NCBI GenBank assembly: GCA_004322215.1
Contig: SCSM01000007.1
Location: 256,071 to 297,992, forward strand
DNA length: 41,922 nucleotides
Direction: 5' to 3'
DNA from: Bacteroidota bacterium
GTDB taxonomy: Bacteria > Bacteroidota > Ignavibacteria > Kapaibacteriales > UBA2268
The translations under genes and the position numbers were made by a program. The number at the start of each line of letters is the position of its first letter. The stretch's first letter is position 1. Below the pieces are notes generated by a model. That model did not search any database. It had not been told where the DNA came from and saw nothing but the letters and a program-made list of their open reading frames with translations. This document shows, piece by piece, positions 25,713 through 36,800 of this stretch.

Positions 25713-28700
25713 ATGAGGAAGATTTTTCTTCGTAGTATCATTACAGTTTTGTTAACAATATTTTTATTGGTTAACAATTCTGTAGCTCAGATTCCAAGAA
25801 TCATGAATTATCAGGCAAGCCTGATTGGAGCAGACGCAAAACCAGTAAATGGTAAAGTAGTAGTAACATTTTCAATATTTGATGATGAAACATCGGGAGT
25901 GATACCTCTTTGGACAGAAGTTCAGAATGTTGATGTCAGCAATGGTTTTATGAATACCTATCTCGGACACACAGTTCCACTCAATTTACCTTTTGACAAA
26001 CAGTACTGGCTTGAAGTAAAGGTAAATGACGGTACACCATATCCAAGGACACAACTAACATCGTCACCATACACGATACATTCGTTACTTGCAACAAAAG
26101 CAGATACTGCCGACATTGCATTGACAGTTGTAGATGGGGCAATCACACAGTCAAAGTTAGATCCCGGTGTTAAGGCATTTCCATGGGGACCTGCAGGCGG
26201 TGTTTTAGCCGGAGAATATCCGAATCCGCAATTGAATCAGGATTCTCTTAGCAAATATGTTAGCGAAAATTTTATCAGACGCGATGAAGCATTACTCGGT
26301 GACCTTTCAGGAATTGCTGGTTTGCCTACTGTAGCTAAAATCAGAGGTATTCCTGTTTCACCTACTATTCCAAAGATTTATGAAACATTTATTTATAATG
26401 GTGATTTATGGAAGCCATCGCTTATACCTCCCCAAAGCTTGTTTGCAGATTCAGCTGTTGACGGTGATGTTCTGTTTTACAGAAATGGGCAATTTTCGTG
26501 GGAAATTCCTGTTCCTGCAGGACCAGCCGGAGGAGATTTGACAGGAACATATCCTAACCCAACATTATTTTCAATCCATGGAATCCCAATAACATCCACA
26601 CCACCTTTGAATAACTATATTTTCTATTATGATAGTTTGAATGGTCAACTTGCATGGAAAAATCAAGGTTCAGGTATTCCATGGATTACAGTAATGGATG
26701 TTTATCCTTTCAATACTTTTATTGGCTATCAAGTAGGACTAAACAATACGACAGGACAAAATAACGTTGGAATCGGATACAATGCATTTGTAAATAACAC
26801 GACCGGTAGTTATAATTCAACAACCGGTTCTTATTCTATGTTCAGTAACACAACATCGAATTACAATACGGCGGATGGTTTTTACGCAATGTACTCCAAT
26901 ACAACAGGAACAGATAATACAGCAATAGGAGCTAATTCACTCGAGTTAAACACTACAGGCGGACAAAATACAGCAGTAGGCCGTTTTGCATTAAACCAAA
27001 ATACAACCGGTAATTTAAATACGGCTACAGGATATAATGCTCTTTATAACAATACTACAGGAACAAACAACGCTGCCTTCGGCGATAATGCATTATATTC
27101 AAATACTACTGCAAATAATAATAGTGCATTTGGCTCACAGGCACTTAATTTAAATACAACAGGTGCCAACAATTCGGCTGTAGGCGCTAACGCCCTTTTG
27201 AATAATGCGACCGGTATTAATAATGTGGCAATTGGTTATAATTCCCTACAAAATAACACAACAGGGAATAACAATACAGCTAATGGAACTCAAGCATTAT
27301 ATTTTAACACTTTAGGAAGCTTTAATACTGCAACCGGTTCATCGGCACTTTATAACAATACATTAGGAAGCGGAAACTCAGCATACGGTAACTTTGCACT
27401 TTTCTCCAATACAACAGGAGGTAATAATACCGGGGTTGGAATTTCATCACTTCGTGCAAATTCAACCGGCAGTAATAATACAGGAATTGGTTCGAACACT
27501 TTATTTTCAAATACAGGTGGAAGTTTTAATACGGCTGCCGGAGACGGCGCTCTCTATTCCAACACAATTGGAAACGGGGGTACTGCTTACGGATATAATG
27601 CACTTTATAGTAATACAACCGGAGCTTTCAATACAGCTTCAGGTACAAATTCACTTTATAGTAACGTAACCTCTTCAAATAATTCTGCATTTGGTTATGC
27701 TGCTCTTTATACAAATACAGCAGGTAATAACAATACTGCAAACGGTTACCAGGCATTATACGGCACAACAACAGGCGGTGATAATACCGCAATTGGTGCC
27801 AATGCACAGGGTAATAACACTACCGGAGCCAATAATGTTGCGATCGGCAGCCAGGCATTACAAAGCCAATCCACCATATCCGGAAGTACTGCAATAGGAT
27901 TCCAGGCACTGCAAAGCAACACCGGTTCACCGAATACAGCAGTCGGTTATCGTGCATTAATGGTGAATACCACAGGAAGCAACAACACAGCAGTCGGTTA
28001 TTCGGTTTTAGGAAATAATACAACTGGAAGTGGAAATAACGCTTTCGGTTGGAATGCACTTTTGTTTAATACAACCGGTAATTTCAACAATGCATACGGT
28101 TATGCAGCACTTCAGAATAACACGACAGGAGCTGATAACGTTGCAGTAGGTTATAACGCTTTATTATCAAATACAACTGGTACTTTGAATACTGCTACAG
28201 GTAATTATTCATTGAGTGCTAATACAACAGGAACAGGTAACTCCGGGTTCGGCGTTAATGCACTTTTATCAAACACTGTTGGTACATATAATACTGCAGC
28301 AGGATATCAATCTTTAGCAGCAAACACAACAGGTAATGATAACACTGCAACAGGCTGGGGTGCTCTACAATCAAATACCACAGCTTCATTTAATACTGCT
28401 TCAGGTGTTTATGCTTTGAATTCAAATTCTACCGGTAGTCAGAATGTGAGTTATGGCGCTCAATCAATGCAGTTTAATACAATCGGAAATTTTAACGTAG
28501 CAATAGGTTTTGATGCTCTTCGTGCAAATACAACCGGGAATGGCAATACAGCAGGAGGTTATGGAGCACTTACTTCTAACACTACAGCAAATGATAATGT
28601 CGCTTTCGGTAATAATGCATTGTTATCAAATACAACAGGACCGCGGAATACCGGTGTCGGTTTCCATGCAATATATTCAAACTCAACCGGTTCAGACAAC

Positions 28701-31700
28701 ACAGCTATAGGTTACAATTCCTTAAGCATGGCACTAACAACCAGCAACAATACAGCTCTTGGTTCACAGGTACTCGTCTCGAATACCGGTAATGATAACA
28801 CTGCTGGTGGTTTCAGAGCTTTATTTGCAAATACTACCGGTAATTTCAATACAGCATTTGGTTCTTTATCTTTAAATGCAAATACAACCGGATTAAATAA
28901 TATCGCAGTCGGATATCAGTCGTTAACAGCAAATACAACCGGTGGTTCAAACTCAGCTTTAGGTAACCAGGCTTTATTTTCAAATACAGTAGGTATTCAA
29001 AATACAGCAACAGGTGCAGTTGCCTTATATTCAAATACAACCGGTCAGTTTAATACGGCAAATGGTTACAGTGCTTTATATTCAAATACAACAGGAAATA
29101 ATAATACAGCAACCGGTTTAGCAGCACTATATTGGAATTCAACAGCAAGCGATAATACTGCAAACGGTGCTTATGCTTTGGCTGCAACCACCACAGGTAT
29201 TAATAATACTGCAGTCGGTTCCATTGCATTACAATCGAACACTACAGGTGCTGATAACACTGCTATCGGATATGGAACTTTGAACAGTAACACAACCGGA
29301 TTGAGAAATACAGCTACTGGCGGACAGGCATCGCAATTCAATGCAGTCGGTAATAACAACGTAGCAACAGGTTATAGGGCTTTAAGAAATAATTCGGTCA
29401 GTGATAATACAGCATTAGGTTATTTAGCATTAACTGCAAATACAACAGGAACACCAAATACGGCAGTCGGCAACAGTGCAATGTTATCGAATACCACCGG
29501 AATTCAAAATACTGCTCTTGGTTATTTTGCACTCAGTGCTAATTTGGTTGGCAATCAAAATACTGCATTAGGTAATAGTGCGTTACAGTCTAACACTGCA
29601 AGTGGAAATACTGCAATTGGTAATTCTACACTATTGAATAATACTACAGGATTTTCAAACACAGCAGTTGGCAATGTTGCACTAAATGCCAATTCAACCG
29701 GATTTAGCAACGTGGCAGTCGGCGCTTCATCTCTATTCAATAATACAACCGGTGGAAATAATGTTGCCATTGGTAATTCAGCTTTATTTGCCAATACGAC
29801 TGTTAGCGGGCTTACAGCAATCGGTTACCAGGCTCTTACCGCAAATACAACCGGTTCCGGAAGTGTTGCAGTCGGGTTTAATTCCCAATTAGCCAATACA
29901 ACAGGTAATGACAATACATCAGTTGGTTATACTACTTTGTCTGCAAATACTACAGGTAGCCAAAATGTAGCTGTCGGTCGCAATGCACTTGCAGCCAATA
30001 CAACACCAAGTGGTGGTGTAGCGGTTGGCTACAATGCCTTAACGGCAAATACAACCGGAGCTAATAATACTGCAACGGGCTTTAATTCATTGGCAGCAAA
30101 TACAACCGGAGCTAATAATACTGCAAACGGTTATCAATCACTGTTGGTTAATACAACAGGTGGTTCGAATGTTGGACTTGGTTATCAGACATTAGCTGCA
30201 AATACAACTGCAAGTTTCAATACTGCAGTAGGTACAATTGCTTTACAGGCAAATACATCAGGTGCTGATAACACAGCATTAGGTTATGGTGCAATGAACA
30301 GCAATACAACCGGATTAAGGAATACAGCAACCGGCGAACAGGCATTGCAGTTTAATTTGACAGGTAATAACAACGTAGCAAACGGTTACCAGGCACTTAG
30401 AAATAATACAGTGAGTGATAATACCGCAGTCGGTTATTTAGCCCTCACTACTAATACAACCGGAACAAGCAATGTAGCAGTCGGTTACAATGCATTAACA
30501 GCAAACTCAACAGCTAATAACAATACAGCAGTCGGTTATTCTTCACTTGCGGCTAACACTACAGGTACAGGAAACTCGGCATTCGGGTATAATTCATTGT
30601 TGTCAAACACAATAGCAAATAATAATAGTGCATTCGGTAACCAAGCATTACAGAACAATACATTAGGTGGTTCAAATACAGCTGTGGGTTTCAGGGCACT
30701 TACTGCTAACGTAAGCGGTTCAAATAATACAGCAGTCGGTAATCAATCTCAGTTGGTTAACAGTACCGGAAGTGGTAATACATCTTTGGGTTCATTAACA
30801 CTTCAAGCAAATACAACAGGTGCAGACAATACAGCATCAGGTTATTCTTCTTTGTACAGTAACACAACTGGTAACCAAAACTCAGCTTACGGTGAATTTT
30901 CAATGTCAATGAATACAACCGGTAGTTTCAACGTTGCTTTCGGTTATAATGCACTGGCTACCAACACAACCGGGAATGGCAATACAGCAGGCGGTTATGG
31001 AGCATTGTTTTCTAATACTACTGCGATTGATAATGTAGCTTATGGTAATAATGCAATGTATTCAAATACAACAGGTGTACGTAACACAGGTATCGGTTTC
31101 CATGCTATATATTCAAATTCTACAGGTAATGACAATACTGTTTTGGGTTATAACTCATTAAGTACAATTGCAACCACTAGTAATAACACTGCTCTCGGTT
31201 CAAGGGTACTCGTTACAAGCACAGGGAATGATAATACAGGTGGTGGTGCTGCATCATTGTTTACAAATACCACAGGTAATTTCAATACATCTTACGGTTC
31301 ACAATCTATGTTTGCCAACACAACCGGAAGTAATAATGTGGCTGTAGGTAATAATTCCTTACTGACTAACAGTACAGGCGGCAATAATACCGCAGTTGGT
31401 TATAATGCACTTCAGGCAAATACTGTTAGCGGATTGACTGCTGTAGGTTACTTATCATTATTTGCAAATACAATCGGAACAAATAATACTGCAGTCGGTT
31501 TTTCAGCACTTACTGCTAACACAATCGGAAGCGGTAACTCGGCTTTCGGTTATAATGCTTTGACAACAAACTTAACAGGTGTTGATAATACTGCCGTTGG
31601 ACAATCTGCACTATTTTCAAACACAACAGGTGCTGATAACGTTGCTTTAGGCGTTAATGCACTCATATCAAATACAACCGGCAACTACAATGTCGCACTT

Positions 31701-33572
31701 GGTTCCGACGCTTTGTTTACAAATACAACAAATCATTATAATATCGCAATAGGATTCCAGTCGCTATTCTCTTCAAATAGCACTGCAAATACTGCTATCG
31801 GTTATGTTGCAATGCAACAAACGACAACAGGTTCGGGGAATACATCGCTGGGTTATTCGACTCTTCTTGCCAACACAACAGGCAGCCAAAATGTAGCAAT
31901 AGGTTACAATGCACTTGCTGCCACAACAACAGTTAACGGTTTAACTGGTGTCGGTTACCTTGCATTGAGTGCCAATACAACAGGTACAAATAATGCAGCG
32001 GTTGGTTTCCAGGCACTTGGTGTAAACACTACAGGCAGCTTTAATACTGTTTTGGGTTATAGTGCGTTAGATGCAAATACAATAGGAAATGACAACACTG
32101 CCGTTGGTTCGGATGTATTGACAGCCAATACAACAGGAAGTGACAACTCGGGATTGGGTTCGAATGTTCTCGCTGCCAACACGAGCGGATTTGAAAACAC
32201 TGCATTTGGTTCGCATGCACTTAACACCAACTCAACTGGTGATAACAATACTGCGACAGGTAATGATGCTTTGTTCTCAAATACAACAGGTTATTACAAT
32301 ACGGCAACAGGTTCTAATTCACTTCGTGCTAACACGACAGGATATGAAAACACAGCGACAGGATATAATAGTCTTCGTAACAACAATACGGGATATCATA
32401 ATACCGCAAATGGGTTTAGCTCGCTCCTGAACAACACAACAGGTTATCACAACACTGCATACGGGCATAGTTCACTATATTCAAACACAACAGGTATTAA
32501 TAACCTTGGTTTAGGATATACTGCTCTCTATCTCAATTCAACAGGTTCGAATAACATTGCTGCCGGAACGGACGTCCTTTACAATAACTCGACCGGTAAT
32601 AATAATTCGGCTTTCGGAGCTGAAGCTATCTTCTCTAACACAACAGGTGACGATAATACAGGAATGGGATTCTTTGTTCTTCATTCAAATACGACAGGTG
32701 ATAATAACACTGCTTTTGGAAGGGATGCTCTCTACTCTAATACAACCGGATTATATAATACCGGTGTTGGCCACTCGGCAGGTTATAGTAACTCAGTTGG
32801 AGGCGGTAATGTCTTTTTAGGTTATAATGCGGGATATTTTGAAACAGGAAGCAATAAGCTTTATATTGATAACAGCAATACTGCTACGCCACTTATTTAT
32901 GGTGACTTCTCGACTGATAACGTCACAATCAATGGTGCGTTGACAGTAACTAATGGTATTACCGGAAACATTAATAACTTAACAGGTGGTGCTGCAGGTA
33001 GTGTTCCTTACCAGACTGCAGTAAATACTACAACTTTCCTTGCTATCGGGGCAGTTAATACGATTATGACTTCGACAGGTTCTGCACCCCAGTGGGTTGC
33101 TTCATTGACCGACGCACAGGTTGATAACAATTTAACAATCAACGGCGGAACAATTGAAAACACTACGATAGGTGCCGTAACCCCAAGTACAGGTTCATTT
33201 GCAAGTGCTTCCGGAACAGCGGCTGTTACAGCAAACAATACCTCGACTGGTCCCGCACTTTCAGTAACAGATGGCGGCGGTTATATAAAGACATCATATA
33301 CAGGTGGCGCAGTTGCCGCTAATGTTTATACCATACCCGATGATGTAACGGTCGTTAATATAACATCAGATAATAATGCAACGACTGATGTAATTACAAA
33401 TCCGGCTGGAGTAGATGGTAAAATTCTTTATGTAACTTATACATGTCCTGCAAGCGATGATGATATAACAATCAATGGATTTACTTATGTTCTGACTACA
33501 GGACAAAAATTGGGTGTTACAATGGTCTATTCAGGAGCTACATGGTTTATAACAGGAGTTTATATACAATAA
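25713..33572 (+). CDS. Giant secreted fibre-like protein 1, ~119 x 17-residue repeats
   Basis: About 2,619 residues. The start is ATG 25713, with AAGGAG 8-10 bases upstream; an in-frame TTG at 25683 is less likely. The signal peptide is 1-26 (ending NNSVAQ). The N-terminal module (~27-140) is shared with the three downstream genes (IPRIMNYQASL, GVIPLW, NLPFDKQYWLEVKV, YPRTQLTSSPY). A linker follows with FIRRDEALLGDLSG and GPAGGDLTGTYPNPTL. Residues ~343-2374 are tandem 17-mers of the type NTTGxxNTAxGYxALxx. A closing module (SNKLYIDNSNT, LIYGDFST) and a ~230-residue C-terminal cap end with a GATWFITGVYIQ tail. Cysteine and charge are nearly absent from the repeats, and an Asn-ladder beta-solenoid is predicted. 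There is no T9SS domain or S74 chaperone. Likely an extracellular stalk; function unknown. Confidence 0.85.
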   Translation: MRKIFLRSIITVLLTIFLLVNNSVAQIPRIMNYQASLIGADAKPVNGKVVVTFSIFDDETSGVIPLWTEVQNVDVSNGFMNTYLGHTVPLNLPFDKQYWLEVKVNDGTPYPRTQLTSSPYTIHSLLATKADTADIALTVVDGAITQSKLDPGVKAFPWGPAGGVLAGEYPNPQLNQDSLSKYVSENFIRRDEALLGDLSGIAGLPTVAKIRGIPVSPTIPKIYETFIYNGDLWKPSLIPPQSLFADSAVDGDVLFYRNGQFSWEIPVPAGPAGGDLTGTYPNPTLFSIHGIPITSTPPLNNYIFYYDSLNGQLAWKNQGSGIPWITVMDVYPFNTFIGYQVGLNNTTGQNNVGIGYNAFVNNTTGSYNSTTGSYSMFSNTTSNYNTADGFYAMYSNTTGTDNTAIGANSLELNTTGGQNTAVGRFALNQNTTGNLNTATGYNALYNNTTGTNNAAFGDNALYSNTTANNNSAFGSQALNLNTTGANNSAVGANALLNNATGINNVAIGYNSLQNNTTGNNNTANGTQALYFNTLGSFNTATGSSALYNNTLGSGNSAYGNFALFSNTTGGNNTGVGISSLRANSTGSNNTGIGSNTLFSNTGGSFNTAAGDGALYSNTIGNGGTAYGYNALYSNTTGAFNTASGTNSLYSNVTSSNNSAFGYAALYTNTAGNNNTANGYQALYGTTTGGDNTAIGANAQGNNTTGANNVAIGSQALQSQSTISGSTAIGFQALQSNTGSPNTAVGYRALMVNTTGSNNTAVGYSVLGNNTTGSGNNAFGWNALLFNTTGNFNNAYGYAALQNNTTGADNVAVGYNALLSNTTGTLNTATGNYSLSANTTGTGNSGFGVNALLSNTVGTYNTAAGYQSLAANTTGNDNTATGWGALQSNTTASFNTASGVYALNSNSTGSQNVSYGAQSMQFNTIGNFNVAIGFDALRANTTGNGNTAGGYGALTSNTTANDNVAFGNNALLSNTTGPRNTGVGFHAIYSNSTGSDNTAIGYNSLSMALTTSNNTALGSQVLVSNTGNDNTAGGFRALFANTTGNFNTAFGSLSLNANTTGLNNIAVGYQSLTANTTGGSNSALGNQALFSNTVGIQNTATGAVALYSNTTGQFNTANGYSALYSNTTGNNNTATGLAALYWNSTASDNTANGAYALAATTTGINNTAVGSIALQSNTTGADNTAIGYGTLNSNTTGLRNTATGGQASQFNAVGNNNVATGYRALRNNSVSDNTALGYLALTANTTGTPNTAVGNSAMLSNTTGIQNTALGYFALSANLVGNQNTALGNSALQSNTASGNTAIGNSTLLNNTTGFSNTAVGNVALNANSTGFSNVAVGASSLFNNTTGGNNVAIGNSALFANTTVSGLTAIGYQALTANTTGSGSVAVGFNSQLANTTGNDNTSVGYTTLSANTTGSQNVAVGRNALAANTTPSGGVAVGYNALTANTTGANNTATGFNSLAANTTGANNTANGYQSLLVNTTGGSNVGLGYQTLAANTTASFNTAVGTIALQANTSGADNTALGYGAMNSNTTGLRNTATGEQALQFNLTGNNNVANGYQALRNNTVSDNTAVGYLALTTNTTGTSNVAVGYNALTANSTANNNTAVGYSSLAANTTGTGNSAFGYNSLLSNTIANNNSAFGNQALQNNTLGGSNTAVGFRALTANVSGSNNTAVGNQSQLVNSTGSGNTSLGSLTLQANTTGADNTASGYSSLYSNTTGNQNSAYGEFSMSMNTTGSFNVAFGYNALATNTTGNGNTAGGYGALFSNTTAIDNVAYGNNAMYSNTTGVRNTGIGFHAIYSNSTGNDNTVLGYNSLSTIATTSNNTALGSRVLVTSTGNDNTGGGAASLFTNTTGNFNTSYGSQSMFANTTGSNNVAVGNNSLLTNSTGGNNTAVGYNALQANTVSGLTAVGYLSLFANTIGTNNTAVGFSALTANTIGSGNSAFGYNALTTNLTGVDNTAVGQSALFSNTTGADNVALGVNALISNTTGNYNVALGSDALFTNTTNHYNIAIGFQSLFSSNSTANTAIGYVAMQQTTTGSGNTSLGYSTLLANTTGSQNVAIGYNALAATTTVNGLTGVGYLALSANTTGTNNAAVGFQALGVNTTGSFNTVLGYSALDANTIGNDNTAVGSDVLTANTTGSDNSGLGSNVLAANTSGFENTAFGSHALNTNSTGDNNTATGNDALFSNTTGYYNTATGSNSLRANTTGYENTATGYNSLRNNNTGYHNTANGFSSLLNNTTGYHNTAYGHSSLYSNTTGINNLGLGYTALYLNSTGSNNIAAGTDVLYNNSTGNNNSAFGAEAIFSNTTGDDNTGMGFFVLHSNTTGDNNTAFGRDALYSNTTGLYNTGVGHSAGYSNSVGGGNVFLGYNAGYFETGSNKLYIDNSNTATPLIYGDFSTDNVTINGALTVTNGITGNINNLTGGAAGSVPYQTAVNTTTFLAIGAVNTIMTSTGSAPQWVASLTDAQVDNNLTINGGTIENTTIGAVTPSTGSFASASGTAAVTANNTSTGPALSVTDGGGYIKTSYTGGAVAANVYTIPDDVTVVNITSDNNATTDVITNPAGVDGKILYVTYTCPASDDDITINGFTYVLTTGQKLGVTMVYSGATWFITGVYIQ
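28425..28945 (+). repeat. Higher-order repeat block A (copy 1)
   Basis: A run of about ten units whose order, including the irregular segment TTSNNTALGS(Q/R)VLV, recurs at 30861-31381 with a constant 2,436-base offset. It keeps landmark phrases NGNTAGGYGAL, GFHAIYSNSTG and STGNDNT / NTGNDNT. Confidence 0.8.
29201..29470 (+). repeat. Higher-order repeat block X (copy 1)
   Basis: Five units recurring at 30215-30484 with a constant 1,014-base offset. Both copies share GLRNTATG, GNNNVA and the one-residue-short unit (V-S-D-N-T-A), which argues for segmental duplication instead of convergence. Confidence 0.8.
30215..30484 (+). repeat. Higher-order repeat block X (copy 2)
   Basis: Partner of 29201-29470. 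Corresponding phrases are GADNTALGYGAMNSNTTG, GLRNTATGEQAL and NNTVSDNTAVGYLAL. A diverged relative lies in fibre gene 2 near 36215-36350. Confidence 0.8.
30861..31381 (+). repeat. Higher-order repeat block A (copy 2)
   Basis: Partner of 28425-28945 at a fixed offset and equal length (521 bases), with the same irregular units in the same order. Confidence 0.8.
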
Positions 33573-33595
33573 ACCATCTGTAAGTAAAATGATTT

Positions 33596-33625
33596 AAAGG
33601 GCGAAGCGATTCGCCCTTTTTTTTT
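33596..33625 (+). terminator. Intrinsic terminator after fibre gene 1
   Basis: Stem AAGGGCGAA / TTCGCCCTT with loop GCGA, followed by a run of nine T residues. It lies about 25 bases after the stop codon. Confidence 0.92.
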
Positions 33626-33860
33626 ACCGCTGCCCCATCCTGATAATATGAAAATCAAAACTCTTACAATAAATATTTTTTCTTGATTACATTTCAATTA
33701 TTTAATAATTTAGTAAGTTAATAGTTGCTAAATATTAATTTAGTAAATCAAAATAAACTTTTTAATCAAAAAAATATATTTCTATTAATTATAGCTAATT
33801 TATTGCGTGAAAACAAAAACAAATAAAAATGATTTTTTAAATTTTTTGAGGGAGAATTTT

Positions 33861-36800
33861 ATGAAGATGTCGAATAAAGCATTATTGATTGTATTGATTA
33901 TGACGATACTTTCAATCAATGGAGCATTTTCTCAGGTGCCTAAGTTAATAAATTACCAGGCAAGCTTGCTGGACGAGCAAAATAAACCCATTAACGGGAA
34001 TGTAGTACTGACTTTTTCAATATTTACAGACGAAACATCCGGAGTCATACCGTTGTGGTCAGAGGTACAGAATGTCGAGGTAAAAAACGGTTTTGTGAAT
34101 ACCTATATGGGACAAATCGTACCAATCAATCTGCCGTTTGACAAACAATACTGGCTTGAAATAAAAGTAGGAGACGGGTCACCATACCCAAGGACCAGAC
34201 TTTCATCATCACCATATACGATACATGCCATTTCTGCAATAAAAGCAGATACGGCAGATATTGCATTCACAGTCGTAGACGGAGCAATCACCCAGGCGAA
34301 GTTAGACCCGGGAGTAAAAGCTATTCCCTGGGGTAATGCAGGTGGAATACTAACAGGACAGTACCCCAATCCGTCATTAAATAAAGATACATTATTTAAT
34401 TTAGTTGATGATAATTTCATCAGACGCGATGAGGCATTATTAGGAGATTTATCAGGTACGTTGTTATCGCCGATAGTTGCAAAGATTCGGGGTATTGTTG
34501 TATCGCCGACTTCGCCTTTGTTATGGCAAACTTTTGTATATGACGGCACGAAATGGAAGCCGTCATTCCTGACTCCTAACAGCTTGAGTTCTGACGTCCC
34601 TTTTGAAAACGATGTATTATTTTACAGAAGCGGAAACTTTGAATGGGATATAGCATCACCAGCCGGACCTGCCGGAGGCGACCTGACGGGAACATACCCG
34701 AATCCTACTCTGAAGTCAATTATGGGAATACCAATTACAACAACTCCTCCGACCAACGGATACCTTGCATATTATGATGGCATAAACAATGAAATCAGTT
34801 GGAAAAATCCTGCATTTGCAATTCCATGGTTGACTATTCAGACTGCAACTCCATATGGAACCTTTGTGGGGTATCAGGCAGGAAATTTTAATTCAGGTAC
34901 ACTTAATACTTTTGTAGGTTATAATTCTGGTGCTCAGAATACTTCCGGTTCATTCAATACAGGTATAGGAGAAGGAACACTTTACTCAAACATTGCAGCT
35001 AATCACAATACTGCACTCGGCACAGCCGCATTGCAGAATAATATATCAGGTGAATACAACACTGCATTAGGTTCATCCTCACTATTTTATAATACTACAG
35101 GTAACCATAATACAGCAGCAGGATTTCGGTCTTTAGTTAATAATACAACCGGAAGTTACAATACAGCAAACGGTTCATTGTCATTACAGGCAAATACAAC
35201 CGGTGCAAATAATACAGCTTTGGGTAATCAATCATTACAAAATAATACTACCGGGAATGAAAACACAGGATTAGGTGATAATACACTGAAATCAAATACA
35301 ACCGGGAATGATAACACAGCTTCAGGAGCTTCAGCACTTTATTACAACACATCAGGAAGCAACAACACAGCTAATGGAACATTTGCATTGCAATCCAATA
35401 CAACGGGTAATAATAATACAGCAATCGGTAATACGGCATTATATACAAATACCACAGGTAGTAATAATTCTGCTGTCGGTTCACAAGCTCTTTTGTTTAA
35501 TACTTCCGGAAGCCAAAACACTGCCGTCGGTAATAATGCTCTCGAGAATAATACAACAGGTGATTGGAATACTTCAGTTGGTTTTAATGCATTATGGTAT
35601 AATTCAACAGGTACAGGCAATGTAGCCACCGGTTCACAATCCTTATATAATAATACCAATGGAAGTAATAATACAGCTTTGGGCTGGAATTCACTTTTCA
35701 ATAATTCTACAGGAAATAATAATTCCGGATTCGGATCACAGTCATTATATTCGAATACAACAGGAAATTCAAATACAGCAGCAGGTGTGAATTCTCTATA
35801 CTCAAATACAACAGGAAATTTTAACACGGCAATGGGCTTGGATGCATTATATACGAATACGGCAGGCGGGAGTAATTCTGCATTCGGATATCAATCGCTT
35901 TACTCAAACACAGCAGGTAATTGGAATACTGCTACAGGCAATTTGGCGTTATATTCAAATACAACCGGTTCAAATAATACAGCAAACGGTGATGAATCGC
36001 TATATTCAAATACAACCGGTTCATATAATACTGCCGGAGGTGTGGCAGCACTATATCTAAATACAGGTGGAAATTATAACACAAGTTATGGTGCGAATAC
36101 TTTATTTGCAAATTCCACAGGAAATGATAATACAGCGGTTGGATATTATGCATTGTATTCTAATACAACCGGTTCGTACAATACAGCTTTAGGTAATGGG
36201 GCTCTATATTCAAATGGAGCAAGCAATAACACTGCTGTGGGTTATTCGGCACTCAATTCGAATACAACAGGAGACCGGAACACGGCTACGGGTATACAGG
36301 CGATGCAGTATAACATAACCGGTTTCAATAATACTGCAACAGGAGCCGGGGCTTTAGGTAATAACACAACAGGTTCTTATAACACTTCGACCGGTTCATC
36401 TTCATTATATAATAATATCTCAGGTTCTAATAATGTTGCTTACGGTTCATTTTCACTGTTTTCGACAAGTACCGGAGATGATAATACAGCATACGGATAT
36501 TTTTCCTTAGGATATAACACAACCGGTACGAGTAATACATCAATAGGTTTTATGACATTAAATGCAAATATTACCGGTGTTAATAATACAGTCTTAGGAG
36601 CAACGGCAGGTTATAATAGTACCGGCGACGGAAATGTATTTATTGGTTACCAGGCAGGTTATAATGAATTAGGAAGTAATAAATTATATATTGCTAATAG
36701 CAGTACTAATCCACCTCTTATATACGGAGATTTCAGTACGGCAAGAGTAGCAGTAGGAACAATAACTCCAAGTGCAACACCTTTCACAGTAGTCGGATTG

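Larger units (their letters stand above)
26743..32835 (+). repeat. 51-bp coding tandem repeat, about 119 units
   Basis: About 6.1 kb of tandem 51-bp units inside fibre gene 1. Units are degenerate at synonymous sites (AATACAACCGG, AACACAACAGG and similar) but keep the amino-acid pattern N-T-T-G-x-x-N-T-A-x-G-Y-x-A-L-x-x. A few units are one residue shorter (for example near 27880 and 29395) or irregular (near 28735 and 31170). Confidence 0.9.

Noticed and set aside
26743-32835. Periodic repeats that might suggest a CRISPR array or satellite DNA
   Set aside because: The 51-bp period is exactly 17 codons, lies in one long open frame, varies mainly at synonymous positions and has no unique spacers.
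33807-33860. GTG start of fibre gene 2 at 33807
   Set aside because: It would put 18 polar residues before the signal peptide, while ATG 33861 has a good ribosome site and a clean signal sequence.
35342-35827. A 161-codon antisense open frame (and similar ones at 29171-29359, 29555-29794 and 34103-34549)
   Set aside because: They are antisense shadows of the fibre genes. Repeat-derived V-V-L/F and P-V-V words mirror the sense repeat, and they lack ribosome sites.
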